This document shows positions 1-5,677 of a stretch of DNA of 10,185 nt, piece after piece. The notes below the pieces were generated by a model that searched no databases, was not told the origin of the DNA, and saw nothing but the letters and a program-made list of their open reading frames with translations. This DNA comes from Actinomycetota bacterium (lineage in GTDB: Bacteria > Actinomycetota > Thermoleophilia > Gaiellales > Gaiellaceae), in NCBI GenBank assembly GCA_019236545.1, contig JAFAIV010000163.1, positions 1 to 10,185 on the forward strand. The letters are read 5' to 3'. A program made the translations under genes and the position numbers. Positions within the stretch are counted from its first letter, which is position 1; each line of letters starts with the position of its first letter.

Positions 1-128
1 GCGAGGCGCAGCGCGGCGTTCGTCGCGTAGTCGCCGTGCTCCGGGTCGCCGGGACGCTCGAGCACGACCTCGGCGCCGACCCGCGCGGAGAGCGCGTCGG
101 CGAGGGACTTGACGGGGTCAGCCGGCAA
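1..128 (-). CDS. argS: Arginyl-tRNA synthetase, N-terminal fragment
   Basis: ArgRS charges tRNA-Arg with arginine in the cytoplasm. Only the first 42 codons are in the window; the gene continues past base 1. The visible peptide contains EHGDYATNAAL (residues 30-40), a hallmark of the ArgRS N-terminal additional domain, which binds the tRNA D-loop; the catalytic domain lies outside the window. I chose the TTG at 128-126 because no ATG or GTG precedes the conserved block in this frame and a GAGGACC Shine-Dalgarno-like stretch (144-138) sits nine bases upstream. The start overlaps the last 11 bases of the preceding potassium-channel-like gene, so the two are probably co-transcribed and translationally coupled. 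The family call is strong for such a short fragment; the exact start is less certain. Confidence 0.85.
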   Translation of the reverse strand, partial: MPADPVKSLADALSARVGAEVVLERPGDPEHGDYATNAALRL

Positions 129-1128
129 CGGCGAAGAGGTCCTCGAGGGCGCGGATCTCGGTCGGCGAGCCGACGCCGATCAGGATGTCGCCCACGTCGA
201 TCGTCGCGTCGGGCTCGGGCGTGGCGTCGAAGCCGCCGTCGGCCTTCTTCATCGCGATCACGATCGCGCCGGTGTCGTGGCGGATGCGCAGCTCGCGAAT
301 CGTCCGGCCGGCCGCGGGACAGGTGCGGTGCACCTCGATCTCGGCGAGCTGGAGCTCCGGCCCGGCCGCGGTCGTGACCGCGTCGAGGAAGGCGGTCACC
401 TGCGGGCGCAGGACGAGGTTCGCCATGACGACGCCCGCGGCGGTGTACGGCAGGACGACGCGGTCGGCGCCGGCGAGCATCAGCTTCCGCTCGGCGTCCT
501 CGCCGGACGCGCGCGCGACGATCGTCAGGCCCGGCGCCGCCGAGCGGGCGGAGAGGACGACGTAGAGGTTGTCGGCGTCCGAGTCGGAGGCGGCGACGAG
601 CCCGCGGGCCCGGTCGAGGCCGGCGCGGCGGAGGTTCTCGTCCTTCGTCGCGTCACCCTCGATCAGGAGCACCTCGTCCTCGTGGGCCGAGGCGAGCGCG
701 TCCTCGTGGAAGTCGATGACGACGTACGGCACGTCGGAGGCGCGGAACTCCTGGCCGATGCGGCGGCCGACCCGGCCGTAGCCGCAGATGATGAAGTGGT
801 CGCGCAGCTGGTCGATCGTCCGCTCCCTCCGCCGTTCCGCCAGCGCGCCCGAGAGGACGCCGCCGGCGATCGTCTCGACGATAACCGCACCCGCGTAGCC
901 GATGATCGTCAACCCGACGACGACGAGGACGATCGTGATCACGAGCGCTCCGTCGTTCCGCGGCACGGTGTCGAGGCCCGTGAGCGTGAGCGTGACGATC
1001 GTCCGGTAGAAGGACTGGAGCCAGCCCTCGCCGAGGCTCTCGTGGAAACCGATCGTCCCGGCGACGAGCGTCGCGGCGATCGCCGCGACGAGCGCCGCCA
1101 CCCGCCGCAGCCGGGCGTGCGTGTCCAT
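118..1128 (-). CDS. Two-TM potassium-channel-like protein with RCK (TrkA-N/TrkA-C) domains
   Basis: A 336-residue membrane protein built like a bacterial K+ channel subunit. TM1 spans about 9-28, a pore-loop region 33-57, TM2 about 60-84, an RCK-N Rossmann domain about 110-230 with GYGRVG at 116-121 and an acidic Asp139 after strand 2 (typical of NAD(H)-binding RCKs), and an RCK-C domain about 250-330. By family knowledge the RCK ring gates the pore in response to ligands. Oddly, the filter position reads TLTLTGLDTVP (46-56) instead of TxTTVGYGDxxP: the GYG signature is missing and the segment is one residue shorter. Potassium selectivity is therefore doubtful, although the downstream Asp and Pro are kept. 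The ATG at 1128-1126 lies six bases after a CATACT -10 box, so the mRNA is probably leaderless. The 3' end overlaps argS. The architecture is certain; the transported ion is not. Confidence 0.85.
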   Translation of the reverse strand: MDTHARLRRVAALVAAIAATLVAGTIGFHESLGEGWLQSFYRTIVTLTLTGLDTVPRNDGALVITIVLVVVGLTIIGYAGAVIVETIAGGVLSGALAERRRERTIDQLRDHFIICGYGRVGRRIGQEFRASDVPYVVIDFHEDALASAHEDEVLLIEGDATKDENLRRAGLDRARGLVAASDSDADNLYVVLSARSAAPGLTIVARASGEDAERKLMLAGADRVVLPYTAAGVVMANLVLRPQVTAFLDAVTTAAGPELQLAEIEVHRTCPAAGRTIRELRIRHDTGAIVIAMKKADGGFDATPEPDATIDVGDILIGVGSPTEIRALEDLFAVAG

Positions 1129-1132
1129 GCCC

Positions 1133-1146
1133 CTAGTATGTGGCCG
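1133..1146. promoter_or_regulatory. Overlapping divergent -10 elements, probable bidirectional leaderless promoter
   Basis: Only 17 bases separate the channel-like gene's ATG from the GTG at 1146. On the plus strand TAGTAT (1134-1139) is followed by six bases and then GTG at 1146. On the minus strand CATACT (1140-1135) is followed by six bases and then ATG at 1128. Both hexamers keep the key A2 and T6 of a sigma70 -10 element, and they overlap by five bases. The spacing puts each transcription start at or beside the start codon. No Shine-Dalgarno fits in the gap, and any -35 elements would lie inside the opposite gene. Inferred from sequence alone. Confidence 0.6.
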
Positions 1147-1454
1147 TGGCGGACGACGAGATCATCCCCGCGCCCGAGCCGGAGCGCCGGCTCAACATCC
1201 ACCTGCCGCCGGAGCTGATGGCGGGGTCGTACGCGAACTTCGCCAACGTCAGCTTCTCGGAGTACGAGTTCACCCTCACGTTCGCGCGTGTCGAGCACGA
1301 GGTCGAGGAGGGCGACATCCCCGGCGCCGTCGTCGCGCGGATCAACGCGTCGCCGAAGTTCGTCGAGGAGCTCCTCGTGGCCATCCAGGACTCGCTCTCG
1401 AAGTACCAGACGACGATCGGCATCCGGAACCTGCCGGAGGCGCCGGACCACTGA
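1146..1454 (+). CDS. DUF3467 family protein
   Basis: A small acidic cytoplasmic protein of 102 residues and unknown function. It matches the DUF3467 pattern: an N-terminal LNIHLPPEL stretch (16-24), then YANFANV (29-35), SEYEFTLTFARV (38-49), AVVARINASPKFVEELLVAIQD (61-82) and a C-terminal KYQTTIG (86-92). This is one compact alpha/beta domain with no TM segment or signal peptide. The GTG at 1146 is preferred because a TAGTAT -10 box ends six bases upstream, as expected for a leaderless message. An in-frame GTG at 1140 would add two residues but overlaps that box. It is the first gene of a three-gene plus-strand unit; its stop (1452-1454) overlaps the proposed CTG start of the membrane protease candidate. 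I know no established biochemical role for this family. Confidence 0.8.
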   Translation: MADDEIIPAPEPERRLNIHLPPELMAGSYANFANVSFSEYEFTLTFARVEHEVEEGDIPGAVVARINASPKFVEELLVAIQDSLSKYQTTIGIRNLPEAPDH

Positions 1455-2188
1455 CGCTCGGCCTGGCGCCCTCGTACGCCGTGCTCTGCTGCGTGCAGGC
1501 GGCGATCGTGGCGGCGCCGGCGCGGCAGGCAACCGCTCGCGGGCGCGGCCTCGTCGGGCTGCTCGTCCCCGCTGCGTTGCTCGGGATCGGGGTCGCCGGC
1601 CTCGACGGCTTGTCCTCGGGCCCGCGCGCGCTCGCGTGGCTGGCGTCGTTCGGGACGCCGGTGCTCGCGGCGGCGCGGCGGCCGCTGCTCCTCTGGGCGC
1701 CGCTGGCCGCGGGGCTTTGGCTCGTCGCGTGGCTCGCGCACGGGCTTGTCGCCCAGGCGGCAGGCGTCGTCCTGATCGCGGGCGCGTGCCTGACCGCCGC
1801 GGACGCGGCCGCGCGTGTCGCGCCGGCATGGTCGATCCGCGCGGGCCTCGTCGTCCTCGCCGCCGTGGACGCGATCCTCGTCTGGGGCACGCCACGCGTC
1901 GAGCAGGCGACGACGTCACTCCACGCCGTCGCCCTCCCCCACGCGCTGCCGAGCCTCCAGGACGCGACCTTCGGCTCGGCGCTGATGGGCTGGCTCGACC
2001 TGCTCGCCCCGGCCCTGCTCGGCGTGGTCGTCACGAGCCGGACGAAGCTCGGTGCGGCTGCGGTGACCGGGATCGCGGCCGGGCTGTGGGGGCTACTCCT
2101 CCTCACGACCTCGGAGGTGGCCGCAACGGTGCCGGTGCTCGCCGGTCTAGCCTTCGCCGCCTTCGATGCGCGTCGCCGTCGTCTCTGA
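1451..2188 (+). CDS. Nine-TM protein resembling signal peptide peptidase (GxGD-type intramembrane aspartyl protease)
   Basis: A hydrophobic protein of about 245 residues with nine predicted TM segments (about 5-24, 33-50, 58-75, 79-97, 98-119, 129-147, 178-195, 198-218, 221-239). Arginine- or lysine-rich loops after TM1, TM3, TM5 and TM7 and the RRRRL tail give N-out/C-in topology, the orientation of signal peptide peptidase (SPP). TM6 reads VDAILVWGT (139-147), in register with the SPP motif YDVFWVFGT. TM7 reads GWLDLLAP (180-187), with Asp183 where GLGD has its Asp and Pro at +4 as in SPP. TM9 begins with PVL (228-230) where SPP has PAL. The two Asps are 43 residues apart, close to the 46 of human SPP. 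Variants are Val for Tyr before Asp140 and Leu for Gly before Asp183. If active it would cut TM helices in the membrane. The start is uncertain: CTG 1451 follows GGAGG (1436-1440) by ten bases and keeps TM1 whole, while GTG 1481 would truncate TM1. It overlaps both neighbours. The membrane protein is certain; the protease call is inference. Confidence 0.6.
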   Translation: MTLGLAPSYAVLCCVQAAIVAAPARQATARGRGLVGLLVPAALLGIGVAGLDGLSSGPRALAWLASFGTPVLAAARRPLLLWAPLAAGLWLVAWLAHGLVAQAAGVVLIAGACLTAADAAARVAPAWSIRAGLVVLAAVDAILVWGTPRVEQATTSLHAVALPHALPSLQDATFGSALMGWLDLLAPALLGVVVTSRTKLGAAAVTGIAAGLWGLLLLTTSEVAATVPVLAGLAFAAFDARRRRL

Positions 2189-2894
2189 CATCCACGCGAA
2201 CCTCGCCGCGCTCGAGGCCGTCCTCGCGGCGATCGACGCGGAGCCGCCGGACGAGCTCTGGTGCCTCGGCGACCTCGTCGGCTACAACGCCCGGCCGAAC
2301 GAGTGCTGCGCGCTGGTCGAGGAGCGCGCCGCGATCTGCCTCGCCGGGAACCACGACCTCGCCGTCGCGGAGCGGCTCCCGCTCGGCGAGTTCAGCGGCG
2401 ACGCGGGCGCGGCCGCGCGCTGGACGCGCGGCGTCCTCGACGACGCGTCACGAGCGCTGCTCGGCCGGATCCAGCCGGAGGGCGAGCGCGAGGGCGTCGG
2501 CCTCTTCCACGGCAGCGCGCGCGACCCGATCTGGGAGTACGTCCTCTCCGACGACGCCGCCGAGGCGACGCTCGACCTGTCGGGTAAGCAGCTCGTGCTG
2601 GTCGGCCACAGCCACGCCGCCCTCGTCGCGCAGGAACGTGACGGCGCGCTCGGCGGCGGCCTCGCGCCGGACGGCACGGAGCTCGACCTCGCCGCCGGCC
2701 GCGCCCTCCTCAACCCGGGCTCGGTCGGCCAGCCGCGCGATGGCGACCCGCGCGCCGCCTGGCTCGCACTCGACCTCGACGCCCGCCGCGCGACGTTCCA
2801 TCGCGTCGAGTACGACGTGGAGCGGACGCAGCGGGAGATCCGCGAGGCGGGGCTGCCCGCGACGCTCGCGGCGCGCCTCGAGCACGGGATCTAG
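2166..2894 (+). CDS. Calcineurin-like metallophosphoesterase (YfcE/MJ0936-type)
   Basis: A soluble 242-residue phosphoesterase with a complete two-metal active site: SDIHAN (7-12; Asp8, His10), GDLVGYN (35-41; Asp36), GNHD (61-64; Asn62, His63), FHGS (114-117; His115), GHSH (147-150), and a closing NPGSVGQPRD (183-192). This is the Metallophos_2 layout, whose members hydrolyse phosphodiesters or phosphomonoesters with Mn2+ or similar metals; the natural substrate cannot be read from sequence. There is no signal peptide or TM segment, so it is probably cytoplasmic. ATG 2166 places SDIH exactly where the family has it and overlaps the 3' end of the nine-TM gene by 23 bases, suggesting coupled expression. 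Its TAG stop lies on the same CTAG as the stop of the convergent sigma factor gene. Confidence 0.9.
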   Translation: MRVAVVSDIHANLAALEAVLAAIDAEPPDELWCLGDLVGYNARPNECCALVEERAAICLAGNHDLAVAERLPLGEFSGDAGAAARWTRGVLDDASRALLGRIQPEGEREGVGLFHGSARDPIWEYVLSDDAAEATLDLSGKQLVLVGHSHAALVAQERDGALGGGLAPDGTELDLAAGRALLNPGSVGQPRDGDPRAAWLALDLDARRATFHRVEYDVERTQREIREAGLPATLAARLEHGI

Positions 2895-3484
2895 ACCGGC
2901 GCGGGAGCCGCGGGCGCGGCCTCGCTCTCGCCGTAGAGGTGGATCCCCTCGCGGGCGAGCGCGATCTGGACGTCCTCGCGCGCCTTGTAGATCCGCCACT
3001 TCACCGTGGCGAGCGTGACTTCCAGCGAGTCGGCGATCTCCGTGTACGAGAGGCCGACGACGTCGCGGAGGAGCAGCGCCATCTTCAGGTCGACGCTGAG
3101 GCCCTCGACCGCGCGCCAGACGGCGTCGATCGCCTCGAGCCGCTCGAACGGCGCGTCGAGCACCTCGAGCGGCGGGATGTCCTCGATGTCCACCGTCGCC
3201 CGCGGGCGCCGCTCGTGCGCGCGCAGCTCGTCGAGGACGCGGTTCTTCGTCACCTGGAACAGCCACGTCGTGAACTTCGCGTTGTGCGAGAAGCGCGGCA
3301 GCCCCTGGAAGACCCGCAGGAAGACCTCCTGCGTCAGGTCCTCCGCCAGGGCGCGGTCGCCGACGATGCGGAGCACGTAGTTGAAAACAGGCACCTGGTA
3401 CGCGCGCACGATGATCGAGAAGGCTCGCTCATCGCCTCGCTGCGCCTTCCGCAGGATGCCGGGGTCTGGCTGGGGCAGCGCCAA
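2891..3484 (-). CDS. RNA polymerase sigma factor, ECF type (sigma70 family)
   Basis: A 197-residue alternative sigma factor with only regions 2 and 4. Region 2 spans about 21-92 and includes the core-binding DLTQEVFLRVF (49-59) and the -10-reading segment FTTWLFQVTKNRVLDELR (71-88). An acidic linker (93-115) is followed by region 4 (117-176) with the helix-turn-helix LSYTEIADSLEVTLATVKWRIYKARE (145-170). The Ala/Pro-rich tail (188-197) is probably disordered. The TTG at 3484-3482 is the only plausible start before the conserved domain; a TATACT -10 box ends nine bases upstream, so the leader is minimal or absent. No anti-sigma gene lies beside it: the downstream neighbour is convergent and the upstream one is gpmI. 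Its regulon and control are therefore unknown. Upstream GGAAAC and CGTC elements loosely resemble an ECF promoter, but their spacing is short. Confidence 0.92.
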   Translation of the reverse strand: MALPQPDPGILRKAQRGDERAFSIIVRAYQVPVFNYVLRIVGDRALAEDLTQEVFLRVFQGLPRFSHNAKFTTWLFQVTKNRVLDELRAHERRPRATVDIEDIPPLEVLDAPFERLEAIDAVWRAVEGLSVDLKMALLLRDVVGLSYTEIADSLEVTLATVKWRIYKAREDVQIALAREGIHLYGESEAAPAAPAPV

Positions 3485-3493
3485 GGGACGCGC

Positions 3494-3526
3494 AGTATAG
3501 ACCTGTTTCCGGCTGGTTTACGTAAA
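3494..3526 (-). promoter_or_regulatory. Putative sigma-gene promoter with upstream palindrome
   Basis: The 49-bp gap between gpmI and the sigma gene has a near-consensus minus-strand -10, TATACT (3499-3494), nine bases before the TTG start. A perfect 10-bp palindrome, TTTACGTAAA (3517-3526), lies further upstream, roughly where a -35 region or operator would sit. The region is noticeably AT-richer than its surroundings. No convincing -35 hexamer is found at 16-18 bp. The palindrome could be an operator; that is inference. Confidence 0.45.
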
Positions 3527-3533
3527 GCGTGCG

Positions 3534-5003
3534 TTAGGTGACAAGCGGTCGGCCGGTCATCTCGGGCGGCTGCGCGACGCCGAGGAGCGCGAGCACCGTG
3601 GGCGCGAGATCCGACAGCTCGCCGTCGCGTGCGTGGACGCCGTGCTCGGTGACGATGAACGGCACCGGGTTCGTCGTGTGCGCCGTGTGCGGGCTGACGC
3701 CGTCCGGCTGGAGCATCGTCTCGGCGTTGCCGTGGTCGGCGATGATCAGGCACACGCCGCCGCGCGCGCCCACGGCCTCCACGACCCGGCCGAGGCAGCC
3801 GTCGGTCGTCTCGACCGCCTTCACGACCGCCGGGATGACGCCCGTGTGGCCGACCATATCGGGGTTCGCGAAGTTGACGACGACGAACGCGACGTCGCCC
3901 TTCGCCACCTCCTCGACCACGCGGTCGGCGACGCCCGCGGCGGACATCTCGGGTTTGTGGTCGTAGCTCGGGACGTCCCGCGGCGACTCGACGAGCACTC
4001 GCGTCTCGCCCTCGTACGGCTCCTCGCGACCACCGTTGAAGAAGTAGGTGACGTGCGCGTACTTCTCGGTCTCCGCGGCGTGGAGCTGGCGCAGGCCGTG
4101 CGCCGCGAGCACTTCGGCGAGCGTCTGCCGCACCTCGTGCTCGGGGAACGCGACCGGGAAGTCGAAGTCGTCGCGGTAGCGCGTCATCGTCGTCAGGTCG
4201 ACGCCGAGCTCGCCGAGCTTCTCCGAGAGTTGCCGCGCGCGGTCGGGCCGGAAGTTGAAGAAGATCGCCGCGTCCTGCGCGGGCTCGAGCCGCGGGCGGC
4301 CGGCGAGCGCGACCGGGACGACGAACTCGTCGGTGACGCCGGCGTCGTAGCTCGCCTGCACCGCGTCCACGGCGTGCTCGGGCTCGGGGTCGGTGCCGCG
4401 AAGGATCGCGTCGAGCGCGAGCTGCGTCCGCTCCCAGCGCTTGTCCCGGTCCATCGCGTAGTAGCGGCCCGAGACCGACGCGATGCGATCGTCCGGGAGC
4501 TCGGTGAGGTCGTGGACGGAGGACGTCGGTTGGACGTCGCGGCCGTCGGTGAACGCGTGGATCCACGTGCGCTCGGCCATCTCCTCGCGGCGCGCCAGCT
4601 CGAGCAGCGCGCGCAGGTGGTCGATGTGCGAGTGGACGCCGCCGTAGGAGACGAGGCCGAGCAGGTGCACGTCTCCCCCGCGCTCGCGCGCGCGCCGGAA
4701 CGCGGAGACGAGCGCCTCGTTCTCGAAGAGCGACCCGTCGCGGATCGCGCGGTTCACGCGCTGGAAGTCCTGGTCGAGGATCCGGCCGGAGCCGATCGTC
4801 AGGTGCCCGACCTCGGAGTTGCCCATCTGCCCGTCCGGGAGCCCGACCGCCTCGCCCGATGCGATCAGCTGCGAGTGCGGGTACTCGGCCTCGAGCCGGT
4901 CGAAGACCGGCGTCTCGGCGAGCTCGACGGCGTTCCCCGGGCCCGGCGGCGCGATGCCCCAGCCGTCGAGGATCACGAGCGCGACGAGCGGGAACGTCCT
5001 CAC
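3534..5003 (-). CDS. gpmI: 2,3-bisphosphoglycerate-independent phosphoglycerate mutase
   Basis: Interconverts 3- and 2-phosphoglycerate through a phosphoserine intermediate, using two Mn2+ ions, in the cytoplasm. It has 489 residues, slightly below the usual ~510. Alkaline-phosphatase-like metal ligands are present: LDGWG (12-16; Asp13), the nucleophile Ser63 in MGNSEVGHLTIGSG (60-73), Asp382/His386 in NPDMVGHTG, DHGNAE (423-428) and His442. The inserted phosphotransferase domain shows HSHIDH (124-129), TDGRD (152-156) and FRPDRARQL (251-259). All catalytic positions I can check are intact. The start is GTG at 5003-5001; it overlaps the tpiA stop in a GTGA junction, the classic coupling arrangement. 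It is the last gene of gap-pgk-tpiA-gpmI and ends in TAA at 3536-3534. I see no rho-independent terminator after it. Confidence 0.97.
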   Translation of the reverse strand: MRTFPLVALVILDGWGIAPPGPGNAVELAETPVFDRLEAEYPHSQLIASGEAVGLPDGQMGNSEVGHLTIGSGRILDQDFQRVNRAIRDGSLFENEALVSAFRRARERGGDVHLLGLVSYGGVHSHIDHLRALLELARREEMAERTWIHAFTDGRDVQPTSSVHDLTELPDDRIASVSGRYYAMDRDKRWERTQLALDAILRGTDPEPEHAVDAVQASYDAGVTDEFVVPVALAGRPRLEPAQDAAIFFNFRPDRARQLSEKLGELGVDLTTMTRYRDDFDFPVAFPEHEVRQTLAEVLAAHGLRQLHAAETEKYAHVTYFFNGGREEPYEGETRVLVESPRDVPSYDHKPEMSAAGVADRVVEEVAKGDVAFVVVNFANPDMVGHTGVIPAVVKAVETTDGCLGRVVEAVGARGGVCLIIADHGNAETMLQPDGVSPHTAHTTNPVPFIVTEHGVHARDGELSDLAPTVLALLGVAQPPEMTGRPLVT

Positions 5004-5677
5004 GTCAGCGCGGCCTCGCAGATCGCCGCGAACGAGCCCGGGTCGAGCGAGGCGCCGCCGACGAGCGCGCCGTCGACGTCCGGCTGCGCGAGCAGCTCGC
5101 GCGCGTTGTCGGGCTTGACCGAGCCGCCGTAGAGCACCGGCCGGTCGAGCAGCGACTTGATGAACGCATGCGCTTCCTGGGCGATCTGCGGCGTCGCCGT
5201 GCGGCCCGTCCCGATCGCCCAGACCGGCTCGTACGCGATCACGAGCCGCTCGTCGTCAGGGAGGACGCCGACCTGGCGGCGGAGCACCTCCTCGGTGCGG
5301 CCGGCCTCGCGCTCGGACTCGAGCTCGCCGACGCACGCGATCACCTCCAGGCCCGCGGCGAGCGCGGCCTCGGCCCGCATCGAGACGGTCTCGTCCGTCT
5401 CGCCGAAGAACTGCCGCCGCTCGGAGTGGCCGACGATCGCGCCGGCGACGCCGAGCTCGAGGAGCATCCCGGTCGAGATCTCGCCGGTGTACGCGCCTTC
5501 GGGCGCCCAGTGGACGCTCTGCGCGAACGTCGTCAGCCGCGCCTCGACCGCCGCCGCAAGCGAGACGTACGGCGGCGCGACGACGACGTCCACGCCGGCA
5601 GGTGGGTCGAACGCCGCAGCGAACTCCCGTGTCGCCTCCGGCCCCTTGAACATCTTCCAGTTGCCGGCGATCAGCAC
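5000..5677 (-). CDS. tpiA: Triosephosphate isomerase, compact form
   Basis: Interconverts dihydroxyacetone phosphate and glyceraldehyde-3-phosphate. All catalytic residues are present: Asn6 and Lys8 in GNWKM, His84 in GHSERR, and Glu150 in AYEPVWAIGTG, whose end forms the mobile loop 6. Phosphate-binding YGGSVKPDN (183-191) and GALVGGASLD (203-212) follow. It has 225 residues where most bacterial TIMs have about 250. The deficit lies in short loops and helices near residues 20-30 and 172-182, not in the active site. The GTG at 5677-5675 is the only start that keeps the first beta strand (LIAGNWKM). It overlaps the pgk stop by seven bases, and its own TGA overlaps the gpmI start. The open frame continues upstream through pgk, but that part is out-of-frame pgk sequence and not coding. 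Confidence 0.97.
   Translation of the reverse strand: MLIAGNWKMFKGPEATREFAAAFDPPAGVDVVVAPPYVSLAAAVEARLTTFAQSVHWAPEGAYTGEISTGMLLELGVAGAIVGHSERRQFFGETDETVSMRAEAALAAGLEVIACVGELESEREAGRTEEVLRRQVGVLPDDERLVIAYEPVWAIGTGRTATPQIAQEAHAFIKSLLDRPVLYGGSVKPDNARELLAQPDVDGALVGGASLDPGSFAAICEAALT

Noticed and set aside
109..1218. Plus-strand open frame of 369 codons opposite the channel-like gene
   Set aside because: Low-complexity Asp/Arg/Val translation with no domain. The minus strand has clear TM and RCK motifs.
1121..1450. Upstream extension of the nine-TM protein's frame
   Set aside because: This part overlaps the DUF3467 gene, reads as Arg/Gly-rich out-of-frame sequence, and would add about 110 residues absent from the membrane fold.
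3633..5132. Long plus-strand open frame of 499 codons opposite gpmI
   Set aside because: An antisense shadow produced by high GC. The translation is Arg/Val/Asp-rich without any recognisable domain, while the opposite strand encodes a full phosphoglycerate mutase.
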